A stretch of DNA of 64,000 nucleotides from Ancylostoma caninum (GCA_037903475.1 JBAJFG010000439.1:62001-126000), one strand, 5' to 3'; positions 24,501 to 39,500 are shown, counted from the first letter of the stretch. The notes: generated by a model not told the origin, from the sequence alone. Translations and numbers: made by a program.

Positions 24501-27500
24501 TGATTTTTCCGAGCTCCAGATACAATCCTGCGATACCAGCAGATTGCTGATCTGAATCATGCTGAAATGGTCTTCCAAAAGTTTGCGGATTCTTGTGATC
24601 TCAGTTTTTGTTGGAGAGGCGTGCATTCCTAGCTATGTTGTCGGGGAGGATCTGCCGAATCGAATGGTTACTAAACTGTTTGTTGTTCGGCTTCGATTTG
24701 AGTACTCTTGCGTTTTCGCTTTATTGGCTAGCTTTCGGTACAATAATACCTTCGTCAGGCCTATAACGTTTACAATTGCATTCAGTCTATTGTTATTCCT
24801 ACAAATATTATGCGAATATACTGACCAGGCCAACAATCAAGCTAGGCGACAATAGATTCTGACACTAGCAACTAAGCGACAGGACAACTGCGCACTGCCC
24901 ACAAGAATGAGAGTCACTTGAACGACAGATGTGACACTGTCGCAATCACCACCGCTATATTCCTATCTTATGAGTTGCAATGCATCCGCTAGTTCATTCT
25001 TGTTGTTGATCTCTGGAGAGAAGCGTTTGATGGCAAGAGCCTCCATCATTTTTCTTTCCAGCGGTGCATCCAGTGAGCGGTGTAGTATTGTGACCTTTAT
25101 TTTAGGAGGATCCTCGTGTGTGTGTGTGTGGTGAAGGGTGCGATGATGCGAGAAACTGCTGTTAGGATAGGAGCTAGGATTCCGTAGTGCTCGCATATGC
25201 TCGTCTAGACGTTTATGGAGCGGTCTTGCCGTTTCTCCAACGTATTTACGTCCGCATCCTTCACACGTGACCAAGTAGACCGTTCCTCTTAGCTGACATA
25301 TCTTGTTTCCTGCGCAGTAAATACAGTAAATACAGTTATTTTAGCCACATTTTTCTTCGTAGATCCTCGTCGAGGTTAGCAAGCTCTTGCGGTTCGGAGG
25401 TGGACGGAACACCAATTTGATTGGTAGGTTTGCGGCTTTCACGATTCGATTCACATCTTTGGCATTTTGTTCGTTTACATGGGGAAGTACTAACGGAATA
25501 CCCCCTGGAACGAAGAACGGTCGCCATGATACGGGTTCCGAGTTCGTGTAACCATTTTCTTCCAATATCTGTGCTACTTTTTCCTCCACCTCCGGGAACT
25601 CTTGACTGCATATTCTCCTTTTCGCCGTGATGAGGTTTCTTATCATATTTGCTTTCATGTAAAGGGGATGCGCGCTTCGAGAGTGTAATATTATATTCCT
25701 GGTTACTAAACTGATGAAAAAAGTAGTGCTTGATCCAAGTTACAACACTTTGAAGTGAAGGGCCCATTTCGGCAATTAATTCCGCAACAAACTAATACAT
25801 AACATCCCAACTATGAACATTTGCAATAATATACGCATAGCCCTCCTCAAAATATCCCTACAAGCGCCTTTAGCAATTGAAAACAAAATATTGTGAAAGC
25901 ATCCGTAGGGTAGCAGCAAGAAGTCTGGGATTTCAAATTACGAAAATAGTAAAACATAAATCATGTTAAGAAAAGTGCACCTCGGAGGATTTTGCTTCAC
26001 AGAGTAACGTTTGCGACTACTTAGAATACACTGTTTTGAAGATAGGATATTTGGGTTAAAATCGAGAAATCTGGTACCGGATAAACCGGAACGAGCAGCA
26101 GCTGGTCTAAAAAAAAACTAACCCCGGACACTTTCTGCACGTTGGTGGCTGGTGGTGCACCATACGGCTCCATTGCAAACACAGATATAGTATTTTTGGG
26201 AATGGGGAGAAACTGTAGCAGTGCACGTAGTTCTGGTGGCACCCTTTGATCAGCTATTTCCTTCTAAAATGCCAAGTAGAAGTGTGAGGGCAAAAGAAGT
26301 GTCACGCCTAAGAAGTGAAGTTGAGAACTTGCCTTGAGTTTCTTAATTATTATCGAATAATAAGGCCAACGGAATTTCGGCTCGCTACCTTCACTCAACT
26401 GCTGTGTTGCGGTTGAGGGATCCGTCAATGTCCAAAGCATCAAAGTGGATAGCATATCGTAGCACGAGTCATACAAAATTCTGAAATCGCAAACTTATAT
26501 ACAGTCACCAAACAACTGATCGTCACTTCTGCCTAAAGAATTTGCGTGCATGACGAAGTTATTATTTAGTGGAAACAAATGCGAGTAACAATGAATCTTT
26601 CCACAGTTAAGCTTTCATTTCATTGGTTCTTTTGGATGGGGAGGAAAATCATGTTATAATTTGAAACCAACCAAGTATTAGGACCCATCTACAATATAAG
26701 CACACGGGACGGTGGTGACCGGTGAAAGCGGACAAGCAGCTCTCTTCATTGAGCTCCATCAATTTCTTCCCATATTCTATTAATTCGAAAAAGTTATGCG
26801 TTTACCTAGCCCGAAGATCTCGTTAAAGATTTGCTAAAGAGCAATCCAAAGAGAATAATCGTGTTCGACACATGGGGTCGTATTCACGAAACTTCCCGTC
26901 CCGGGGACAGTTACGTTGCTACTCAATTCAGGTTCGCACACTAAGTCTCTGCATCGCTCTTCACCTGGAGTATTACAACAATTACTGTTTTTGCAAGCTA
27001 TAGCTCCGCTACAAATGTAATCAATAGCTTTAACATGAATACTGTGAATGCCTCCTTGCCACGACGCCTATGTAAGCACCTGCAGCCGCATCGCAGCGGC
27101 TTCGACCGTACGACCTCTTCCGCTTGTATCGTCAGTACGCCGCACTCTACAGCACAAGAGTGTGCGCTTCTTCAAGTTATCATCAGCAATACGTCCGAGA
27201 TTCCCTACCACAGTTCTCCGCGTCAATAGCGTGGAACTATTCAATAGGTCTGACCCTTTGTATATACTACAATAAATATTGTTATTTGCTATTACTGCAA
27301 TAAATTTATTATTTGCTATTATTCTTAAGAGCACAGCAATATCCGCGTGGCCATCCAAAACTTGGGTGAAGGCGAGCAGCTCAATATCTTCCACACAAGC
27401 TCTCTTCACTTTGCTCCTTTTATTTTTGGTTTTCGCGCGCATTTGACGGTCACAGCTCGAATGCTTGGAAATATTTCAAGAGCGGAACCTTTTCACCATG

Positions 27501-30500
27501 CACACTGCGTTTATCTGAAGAATTTACGCACTCGCATTACAACTACACATCTGATGTGAACACAAGTGCCGCAAATGCCACCAAATGGTCAGAGCTCTGA
27601 GAGGTCACAAATGTCGAGATTGTACCTTCATTTCCCGCTTGATTTGATGTGTTGCTTATGAATTTCATAACGACCTGCACAGTGTTTTTTTTGGTTACCT
27701 CTGTAGTGTGGGAAGTTTGCTATTTCATAACATCCTCAAAATTGGTACACAGCGAATATATCAATTGAGAGTCACAATTAAATTTACCGCATTCACTGCA
27801 AAGCTGTTTCCCCCAAATAATCATCCTAGAGCTATTTTTGTTGTACAGCATTGCAATTGTAGCACCTTTTACGCATTGGAACCGGTGCTTATGTTCGTTA
27901 TCAGCGTTTTAATAATCTCGTATAAAAAACATGGGACTTTGCGTAGTCACACAGGAAACAACACTTGGAACAAAAATGGATGTCAGTTCGTGACGAAGTG
28001 CGGATAGTGCCCTGAATCGGGTTCACCCGGGAAAAATGTTCTTGGTGGCCATTTAGCACAAAAAATGCAATGAAATGATCGAGGAAAGGTAATATTAATC
28101 AAAACAAAACCATTGCTCGAGTATCGAAATCGGGTTCTGAAAACCATCTTTGCTGGAGAAGTAGGGTATACTTACCTACGACGAACAGACTCGAAATCCA
28201 TCAATAATCGACACAATGGGCGATTTTTTGGCAATATTCTGGTCCCGGGAACTTAGGTTCCCGCCGACTACGGCGGGAGCGAAATGGGCGTGGCCAGGAG
28301 TTGTCAGGAACGAGCAGGAAGTGTCAAAAACGTTCGTGGACACGGTTTCGCTGGGAACCCCCACCGCGACGCGTACGCAACGCGCACTTAAGTTCCCGCT
28401 AGCTTCCCGGGAGGCTCCCGGGAAGTTTCGTGGATACGAACTATGGATTCATGACAAAAACTGATGAAACCCGTACCATGGGGCAAGGATTTACGACAGA
28501 AGTGACGAAGCATACCAGCAAATGTTAAAAAAAAACGAACTAAAAAAAAGAATGCGCAAAACTCCATCAATATGATGTCTAAGAACAAGCAGGATGTAAA
28601 GAACTGGCAAGAAAAAGACAAAAAAAGGCCACAATGTTATTTTCAACATGGAAACGGGAAATGAACTTCTTTACCTGTCCTTATCTGGTGAAACCATACC
28701 GTAGAGCATCATTTGAAAGAAGAGGTGGGACCATCCCTCACTGTGCTGTGGTTGACAGATCTAAAACCCAACTACCATTTATTTCCATGTGGATTATGAA
28801 ATAGACAAAGAGAAAACTAAACCATTTGTTGCACTACCAACTAATAATAGGGACTAGACAGCACACCCGGCTTCGCTCAAATGTTTTACTATCCCAGACT
28901 ATTTGAAACCGATGAGCACAATTGCTTTTGCCACATCGGTTTCAAATGAATCTTCTCGAAATACTCATAGTTTTTTACCAGCATGCTAACTCCGCTTTCA
29001 CCGACCTGCGAGCGTCATGAATTTTAAAAAAATGTTAGTAAAGTTATTTTGAAGATAGTATGATTCGGAAGGCACATCGTATGTGTTCTGCTCTTTAGCG
29101 AATTCTAATGAGCACGTTCATACCTGTTCCACTAAGCAAGTTCTTACCCGTCCCTATGCAGGAGCAGGCAAAGAATCCATGAAACCAATAAGCCGATGAA
29201 TTCGTACAAAATGGTAGTTACAATCGTGCGCAGCTTATCGGAGAACCCCAGCAGACATGTCTTCACCGACAATTTGACAACAACAGAGAAAGATGAAAAA
29301 AATCGATAAATCGGCATTTTCAATGGTGCGAAGTGGTTGTCATTTTCAGCGTAATGGAAAACTTATTAGTAGTCATGTCCTTACAGAACCCTGAGCAAAA
29401 GTGGTCAAAAAACGAATAAGACCAATAAGTCGATATTCGCGTTCAGTATATTGGAAAACCACAATGCATGTGTTTCCCCGGATCCCTGAGCGAAAATCGC
29501 AGAAAAGTGATAAAACCTATATAACCGGTAAGCCAATCGCTAATTTTGGATTAACACATAACGGACAATACGACGCACCGGTGGGTCGTACGGGAAGTTA
29601 CGTACAGGGGTATCAAAAAGTTTCCGGCCTCCGCTTGCCTGTTCCATATTTCGGTACTGTTTTGAGAGCGTCATGTAGGGTAAAGCCTTTCATGCTAATT
29701 TGCAAGGTTTCATGAGATTTCGTCAAACTTCTCAGAAATAAGAACGTTTTATTCAAGGCAAGGTATGGTTGTCGTTCAAAAAATCTATATCAAGCGAGAA
29801 CAAACCGACGAATTTTTGTTTTGTAAACGAAATTTATTGAATAATATCTAAATCTGCCCTTGAATTCTAAACGAAGAGGAAGTCCTCTAGCATTCCCAGA
29901 TAAAATTTTGGAACTCAATGTTTTCATTGTAGTGACAGACGGTCAGAAACGGAGCGACCTCTAATCTACGAGCAGAGACAAGACGAAGGCGGATTACTGC
30001 CGCTGTAGAAAAAATAATTGAGCATCGCAGACAGACTTTATGAGCAGAAAATGTACAAGGATATAAGCTATTCAAAACTTTCTTTGGAAATTCTCTGGGC
30101 TATCATCTCACAATTTTGACTTCCGTATAACATTGAGTCTCTGAAACCTTTTCGGCGTTCAACAAGAAAATCCCAGTTGAATATTCAAAGAAGATTTTTG
30201 GGAGCTTTATAGAAAGCGAAAAGGACTTTCTGCAGTATCTTGACTGCCGATAAGTAGCAAATTCACTGCCAAGATGTGAGGTCCCAATCGCGTAGTACTG
30301 GGTCAGGACGGGCACATTTCTGAGAGCAGTGCCATCGAACACGGTAGCGGGGGTGAAATCGTCTGGCCCAAAGTTTTTTGTGATAGAGAAAAGATCTTGT
30401 CACCTAACCACCTGTATGTAAATCCCATTGAAGTGGATTATTATAACGCTACTTTGTTCCACCCATTTCGAAAGCGAATCAAGAAAACTGACTGCAGAAA

Positions 30501-33500
30501 TCCAATCACAGAATTCAGGCTATTCAATGAGTCATGCTTTTTCACAAAATTGCATTGCTTCGTGACAGTGCGAATGCATTTCGCTAATTCAGCCAGTTCA
30601 TAGACGGGGTCTAGGGACTAGCTACTAGAATCCGTAAGAAATTCTGAAACGGCACTTCAGCGGAACAAAACAACGAAAAAGAGTCGACGTTCGGTGTTTA
30701 AATTCGGGTGATAAAAATTCCTATAAAATTGGGCAAGTCAAATAAAATGACAAGATGAAGAGTTTTTGGTCTTGCAGGGATGCATATTCATTTCCTTTAA
30801 AATTTCACTGCGGTAGCTAATCTGCAAGTGGTCCAAGCCGGAAACTTTTTGATACCCCTGTAGAGGACAATACGACCCACCGGTGGATCGTATCCGTTTT
30901 ATCCCTTTTTCTTAGGTGGAGCTCCCCCAAATTCTGACCCTTGGGGCTATTCTACCCGCTGAACACGGAAATGGCATCCATTTTGTACCGTTACTGCGAT
31001 TCTGTAGGATTACTGTAGTCACACTGCAGATACTGTTGATGTATTTTCTCACAGCATCTACAGCAAATTTGAACTTTGTGGTGATTTGAAGTGCTGAACA
31101 TGAATACGTCATCAGTCGTGCACCGCAGAGCTCGTATGGTTACTGTAGATATACTGTAGATGAATTTAATCACCAAATTCAGTGAAACTTTGGCAAGTGG
31201 GGTTATTTGACATGCTGAGCACGAAACTGGCATTCATTTTCTACCGTAGCGCAGTACTGTGGGGTTACTGTAGGCATACTGTGGATGCACTTTGTTCACC
31301 AAATTCAGCGAAACTTTGGCAAGTGGAATTGTTGTTGTTAAAAGTCACCAATAACCTCTGCTGTCCTCTGAAGGAGGTGCACGCAAAATTTAACTCGAAT
31401 TGGCCTACTCTGCGCGGTTTCTATTCATTACACGCATACACGCATGCATACATACCTATATACAAACTTTCACTTTTATATATACGTTATACATGATGGT
31501 GGACTGCACTTAACAATATGTGGAAGGTTATGACCAGTTGGAAATAGTGCTGCGCATATATGGCAAAAAAAGAAGAAGATTTACCTCATCATCGGTACAA
31601 AAAGACAGGTTTCGCTCCTAGAATTTATACGTACCTGCTTGAAAATACCTCCCACTAATGAAAGCCGGAGTAGCAAACCTTCTCGCTCAGCCGAAAACTT
31701 CTCCATAAGTGGCAAAGCAGGATTCTGTGGTAGAAAACGTGAGATTGAAAGACAAAAACAGTTGTGAAGTCTCTCACCTCCTTCGTTTTGCTGGTGAGGT
31801 CAAGCAGTTGTTTGTAAAGAGATGATACCAAAAGATCTTTATTTGGTTGAAAATCTTCGCCCTTCAGACATGCCAGAACCAGATTCAGAAATGGTTGTTG
31901 AGAAAGTAACCATGCGCTAAAATAAGGTGTGAAAGTTAGCCATATTTCGTTGCCCAATTTCTTTCTGAACAGTGACTATGACGGAGCTTCGAAAACCTTT
32001 GCTGTATCCTCTCCTTCGAACTGTCGTTGGCTGTGTCCAGCATAGAAGCAGCCTCTTTAAGGAACTTACCGGATACCTTGAAAGAGAATAAGTATTGACC
32101 ATTGTTTTAAGTTTTCTAAAAAGGACGTACAGTCATGTGATGAAACTGATTTGGCACATTATTCGGTTGCGGACACAATCGGACCAGCAGCGCAATGAGC
32201 CAGAAATTAGTAACATGACGGAAGCGGAAGTCTCGACCAAGCTACAAACAACCACACAGAATTTTCTACCCATTGCAACAATACTGCGTTCTGCTCCGAA
32301 AACGACGATAGTTGAGTATTCGGACACACTGCCTGTTTTTCTCCACACCCTTTCCAATTTCTACGCATTTTCTCACGCTTTTGTTCTCTGTGGTGTTCAT
32401 CCAACTATCTTCGCCAGTAAAAGAAACTCTGCAAGTCGTTGAATTACTCACAACGGCTGAGGAAAGTTGCAGACCTTCTTTGTGAGCATTAGTGAACAGA
32501 TCTCGACAACACTTCCCAATTTCTCCCATAAGTGCATCGGCCGCTATGGCGCTCTGCTGTGCATGCTTTTGTGCACCTTCCGGAGAGATCTGCAAGGAAA
32601 TTCATTGGGAATAGGTTCCGCAAGATATCAGATGAATCAACGCTGACATTTCTAATTATGACAATGGAGAGTGCTACTAAAAGAAAGCGAGTAGGAAAAT
32701 GTAGACAGACCTCCTTAATCATGAGCATGAGGTCGAACAAAGTAGCCCTCATGTTCCACATGTTCATAACAGCTAACAACTTGTCAATTAGAGCTTTCTT
32801 GGAATTCCCATTGCAAACCGACAACTCCCTCACGATATCTCTCTCACTTCTTCGGCGAATACCAAGTCTCAACAGTTGCTGCCCCTAGAAGACAATCACT
32901 ATCAATATAGTCGCCAAGTTCATTCTTCTTTATCCTTGTACTGTCTATATCTGTGTCATCAAAAGTGACTCACGAGGCAATTCTGTTTCAATCGGTCGTG
33001 ATTAAACGCTTCCATGCGATTGGTCTCAACTATTTTGAACATCTTCATCGTGACCCAGTCCTCTTCACAGATTATGAGCTGTACAGCTTTCAGCAGGATC
33101 ATGAGATATTCGCGTCTATAGGTGGTGGAATCAACAATCCGGCTAGGCTCAAAGCTGAAAGGATTTAAGATTAACAGCAAATAAAACGCCGATAACCCAG
33201 GGTCAAGCGTGGTGTTGGTAAAAAATCGACCTCGAGGCGACCACCGCCCCCCCCTCCAGAACATTCAATTCCTTTTTACATTTCCAGCGTTTTGCATTTT
33301 GGCAAATTTTAAAATATTTATTTTGAAAGACACTTTTTGAATTCAATCATTTTTTTTAAAATTAGCTTTTTCAATATTCAATTTTTTTTATTTTTGAACA
33401 TTAAATTTGATGGATTAAACTCCTAGTCATTTGTCACGCATGTGTTTGTCGCACACTACACACTTTTATTATAAACAATTGGTGTGAAGTAGGAGTCGTA

Positions 33501-36500
33501 TTCGAGCTCAAACAGGTTCAGGCTTCGATCTCCTTGGGAGCCTAATTTTCGCAACATGGAAAAATGGAATTGGAGCTGTTTGACGTCAAATATCCACGCG
33601 TCCGAACAAAAGCGAATTGTCGAGACCTTTTCTGAGAGATGAAAGTCGTCTTTGAGTGGCTTTCTTTAAATGCGGCACTCACTGAAATTTTTGCGTTTAA
33701 GATTTCGCGGTAGATCGGAGTTTGTAGGGACGATGAACTCATCGACAACGATGAAGTAGCGTGAAACACGCGAAAAACACAGAAAATTATGGTGTAAATT
33801 CATGTGTGTCCACAACGGGCGAGTGTTCCGTGATGGGTCCCGCCCTGAAACCCTGCAAATAGTGGGAATTCCATAAGCTGGCCTCCGCTGAACCACATGC
33901 GCACACTCTGTCAACTGGCGCGACAACACCCTTTTGTCTATAGCGGCACATTTGTCCAGGGCAGAATCTTCGCAGGTAGGCGGCCAACCACAGTGTTCAA
34001 CTTACTGTTGCGATTGTCCAGCGGTCCGCTATATGGTAAGCGACTCATTTAAGAAGTGAGAATTTCCGTAAGTGCTGCCTTTAACTCAGAATTAAAATCG
34101 TACACGTGCAGATGTATGGTTGTTTGTCACGACTTTAAAAAGGGTTGGTGGATTAAAGGCAGCGTACAGGCAAGACCTTCGAGCTTGAGTGCCCATCAGA
34201 TTATGATAGCGGGTCGGCTCCAGAGGCAATTGCCAAAGTTTCAGCGAAAACGTCGCAGAAATAAGCGAAATATCTGCCTCAGACCTAGTACCCAAACCCA
34301 TCTCCAGTGTCCAGCCGGCCCACACGGCGTCTGCCATTTTGCGCGCGGAATTGGCGTAACATGGAGCATCGATGGAAAATATCGAACTGATTGTGGCAGC
34401 GCTCAGGCACTTTCAGCGGACGATCCGCGTGCCAAACCCTTGGTTGCGGACGGGCCGCGGACCCAAAATGTGGGCGGAGCTTCGCAGCGGACCAGCCGCG
34501 GACCCATTCTGAACACGGACCATCCGCGCGCCTTAATTTTGGCGTGAACTGTGAAACAACCGCGACGAAATATTACAGCATTTTATTGATTTGAATTCAA
34601 ATTGCCGCGAACCCAGTGCTGACTGAACGTCGTATCTATTCTACCTATTTTTCTACCTATTTTTCGTTTGTTTTGAGTGTCTTGGTGTGGGGTGAAGTCA
34701 CACACGCTTCGGTTTTCAATCGTCTCCCGTTTTCGTATACATAGAGGAATGCTCTTGTTTTACATTTTTCAAAGTTTAGGGTCACTTGAAGTGCATTACT
34801 TCCCCTCAGACCTCAGACCATTGTCGGAGAAGGCGAAGTGACAGAAGAAGTTGCGTCTGGCGCCGCTTCACAAGCTGAGCAGCCGAATCAAGCAATGGTA
34901 CAGTGAGGCCGAGAAGTTCGGAAAGAGCACATCGTCCCGAGAAGTTCGGAAAGAGCACATCGTCAGTTGGTTACTTCTTTATAATTCCTAGCTTACCTGT
35001 CATTTTTACTAATTCATCTAGTGAACAGCTATAGATGCCGCATATTATACTTTTGAAGGGAGCACGCACTAAGGCTGCATCTATGGGTGACAGAGAAGAA
35101 GGCTTTGAAGTTCATAACCTTTTACAGTGAGTTCGTTTCTGTAGTTCCCAACGTCACTGTTATTAAAGAGTGTTTGGATTTTCAGAGATACGAATGATCT
35201 ATACGACACCTAATAAAGCAGGCAGTGCAGGCGGCAAGAAGGGTGTTTAAATGAATATCGATATATAGAGGATATGTACAATACTCGTGACGCCACGGTC
35301 ACTGATGTATTGTACACCTCCTTCTACTTATTCGTTCATTCTTGTCTGATATTATTTCAAGCTGTATAGACGTTGTCACGTAGACTCCTGTCATTTGAAG
35401 CTATATTTGCTTTGTTTGTACTGAGATAATGGTAAAATAAATTAATCATTTATTATATGTGATGTTAACGTTTTGTCCATTTGTGATATGAAGCGTTTAG
35501 ACTGTTAAAGAAAAGGTAGAGGACGGAGCTATTCACCGGTTCTCAGAAAGGCGCGCGGCTGGTCCGTTGAAGGCACGTGGCTGGTCCGCTAGCAAGCAGC
35601 AGCGGACGGCCCGCGCACCCAAGTCCTGGCGAATTCTCAACCCTTACGCCGGCCGTCCTGTATTGGGTGCGCGCGCCGTCCGCTGATAGTGCCTGAGCGG
35701 GGTGTGTAGCGTTCGGTGCGATCCAATTAACAGCGAGAATCCAGAGATATGCTCCAGGGATCATTAGCGTCTTCGCACTTTGCTTGCACCTTTAATTGTG
35801 GTGATCGCTCGCAACCGAGCTGGCCGCATCCCCAGGAACTCTCCTCGCCGCAACGGTCGCGCGCGACATCGCGTTTCTTGATGCAGAAGATGTAGAATGT
35901 ATAGTGGAGTCGTTTTGACAGTGCGTTGTCCGCGGTAGCGGCCCCGCTGGCATTGGAGCACGCAGTGCGGTTGGTCAAACAGTTGACCCACGATAGATTC
36001 GGCTTCTTTGACGGGTTTTATCGTCTGTTCCCTTCTTCATTTGTTCTAAGAGCTGAGAAAGAACAATATAAGGAGAAACTCAAAGATACTAGATGAATCA
36101 TAGGTCAACTTTTTGACCGACCGCGCTGCGTGCTCCAATGCCAGGGAGCCGCTGTCGCGGAAAACGCACTGTCAAAACGACTCCACTACAATTAATTTCG
36201 ATTTTGGTAAAAAACCGAAAATTTGGGAAACAAAAGATTTGTTCGGGAGTTACTCGACATGCTAATTACGAATTTGATACTTATTTTGTATCATGAAGCT
36301 ATTTTAGTGGCGTATCAACAAGTAGTCCTTCTGGTTTTAGGCAGCCTAGATAACCCCTCGGACCTCGTCCTCACTGGCGCCGCCGTACCAGTGACTCTTC
36401 CGAGATCAGGGGAACACTCTTTATTATTGCTGTGTCGAGCTTTAAGAAAAAGAAAACCCTTAGGAGATAGCTTGCTGGGCTCTATTCCCCCGCGGGTAGC

Positions 36501-39500
36501 TAGGGTAGGATTTCACCGGGAAGTTAGCCGGGCTTCCCGGGAGTGGACGATGGAGCTTATTTGTTGGAGGCGACTCCGAACCGCCTCCCTTGTACCTCCC
36601 AGTCACTTGAATGCAGGGCTTTTGGTCGGATAGATGTGCAGGATACAATCTGCAGACACGCAAGTACACTCACGCACGCATGCATGAACACACCCACGCG
36701 CTGGCAGAAGGTATGGATCGTTCCGACACTGCAGAAACAGGGAGTCCATCCCCTGAATCCACCCGCGTCTCAGGGCAGGCACAAGGTCGCGTGTGGTCCG
36801 CGATTAGCCCCCTATCCGCCACCTGGGGACGCGCCACGTAGCCTCGCGACTAACCGGCTGGGATCCCTCTTATGAGGGAGATCCGTGGCGATCTGTACCT
36901 TCAACGCACGCACGCTTGCATCGGAGGCTTCTATCGAGGATTTGATGATGCAGGCCAGGAAGATCAGGTACGACGTCATCGGACTGACCGAGACGAGGAG
37001 ACACCGGCCACTGAACGCCACCTTCGACACTGGAGAAGAACTGTTCCTTGGAACCTGCGACAGTAGAGGAGTTGGTGGAGTCGGTGTCCTCGTCAACACG
37101 AACTTGGCCATGAACATCGATTCGTTCGAACAGCTAACAACCCGAATCGGACGTTTGCGACTGAGAAGATGTGGATCAATACCGGCCTTGACAATCTTCG
37201 TCGCCTATGCTCCAACATCCAGCTACGACGATGAAGAAATCGAGGCCTTCTACATGGACTTGGAGAAGTTCTACAGGGAAGACCACACTTTCTACAAGGT
37301 CATTGTTGGCGACTTCAACGCCAAGATTGGCCCTAGGAGAACGCCTGAGGAACTTCACATCGGTACCCACGGCCTACAGTGGAACGAACAGGGAGAGAGG
37401 CTGTCTGAGTTCATCATGACGACGAAGACCATCCATGGTAACTCACAGTTTCAGAAGCCAACCTCCCTACGGTGGACGTGGGAGTCACCCGGTGGAGAGT
37501 ACCATAATGAAATTGACCACATCATCGTCAATCGAAGGTTCTGCCTGACCGACGTCGGTGTTGTACCGAAGTTCTACACCGGATCAGACCATCGCCTCCT
37601 TCGTGCAAGATTCTTCTTCTCGCGCAAAGGAGAGAAAGCCGCGAAGTTCAAGAAGAGGGCTCCCAAATCCGTCATCAATTGGGATCTCTTCACTTCGTTA
37701 GCCGGCTTTTGGGAAGATGCCGTTGTCGACAACATCGACGAAGAATACGATCGGCTTGTTCAACATCTCTGCGACAGCGCAAGGAGAGCCGAGGGCTCAA
37801 GATCCACCAAAAGACGACTGTCTTACGAGACCCTCGAGCTGATACGCCAGCGCGGAGTCGCGAGAGCCGCAGGCAACTACCAACTGACGTCCGAGCTCGC
37901 AAAACGGTGCAGAGAAGCGATAAAAGAAGACCTTAAAGAGAGACGAGCAGCAGTATTGGCCGAAGCCGCAGAGGCAGGAAGAAGCATTCGCAACGCCCGC
38001 CGTGACTTCGCCAATCGTAAGACCAAGATGACCGCCCTCCGGCGCCCAGAAGGAACAATTTCTTCATCAAGACGGGTAATGGAGAAGGTCATCCACGACT
38101 TCTACTCGGATCTCTTCGATAGCCACGTCCATCTCCCCCAATATCACCCAAGGGAGGATGGATACGTTGTCCCATCAGTTCTCCCTTCCGAAGTCCGACA
38201 TGCCATCAAGTCGGTGAAGAATCGTACAGCACCGGGCCCCGACAGGATTCGACCGGAACATCTGAAGAACCTACCGCCAGTTCTTATCACCACCTTGGCT
38301 AGGCTCTTCACGCGGTACCTGTCGGAATGCAAGGTACCGAACCAATGGAAGACCAGCAGGACCGTGCTGCTGTACAAGAAGGGAGACCCACAGGACATCG
38401 GCAATTATCGCCCCATCTGTCTGTTGTCCGTCATCTACAAGCTTTTCACTCGAGTGATTCTAAATAGGATCGAAAGGACATTAGATGAAGGACAGCCGTG
38501 CGAGCAAGCAGGGTTTCGAAAAGGATTCAGTACGATCGATCACATACACACGGTCACTAGACTCATTGAAGTATCGCGAGAGTATAAGATGCCTCTCTGT
38601 CTCACGTTCATCGATTTGAAGAAAGCCTTCGACTCTGTGGAGACAGAGGCGGTCCTCAAAGCCCTGGGCAACCAGGGCATACCTACTCAGTACATCAAGA
38701 TATTTCGTGAGCTCTACAGCAACTTCACGACCAGGATTTCTCCATTCTACGACGACATCACTATCGACGTCAAGAGAGGGGTTCGACAAGGCGACACCGT
38801 GTCGCCAAAACTATTCAGCGCCACTCTCGAAGACGTCATGCGAAGACTGGAATGGGATTGCATGGGAGTGCAAGTTGATGGCCGGCGACTTAACCACCTT
38901 CGCTTCGCTGACGACATCGTCCTTATAACACCAACTATCGGCGAAGCGGAACGGATGCTGGCCGACTTTGACGACGCGTGTGGAAAGATCGGTCTCCAAC
39001 TGAACCTGACGAAGACGATGTTCATGAGGAACGGATGGGTCCCGGATGCCCCATTCTCGCTCAACGGAACGACCATATCCGAATGCTCCAGCTACGTATA
39101 TCTAGGTCGGGAAGTCAACATGATGAACGATCTCGCTCCAGAGCTGGGCAGGAGGAAGCGAGCGGCTTGGGGAGCCTACAAGAGCATCGAGGACGTAGTG
39201 AAGAAGACGAAGAACACCAGGCTCCGTGCCCACCTCTTCAATACAACGGTTCTCCCTGCTTTGACGTACGCCTCGGAAACCTGGGCGTTACGCAAGCAGG
39301 ATGAGAATGCGGTCAACGTCATCGAACGCTCCATCGAGAGGGTGATGCTAGGAATAACCCGCCTCACACAAGTGAGGGCTGGAATACGGAGTTCCACCCT
39401 TCGTGAACAGTCGAAGATCAGGGACGCTGCCGCTTACGCCAAGTTGAGTAAGATCAGGTGGGCCGGACACGTGATGCGTCTTAACGACCACCGTTGGACA

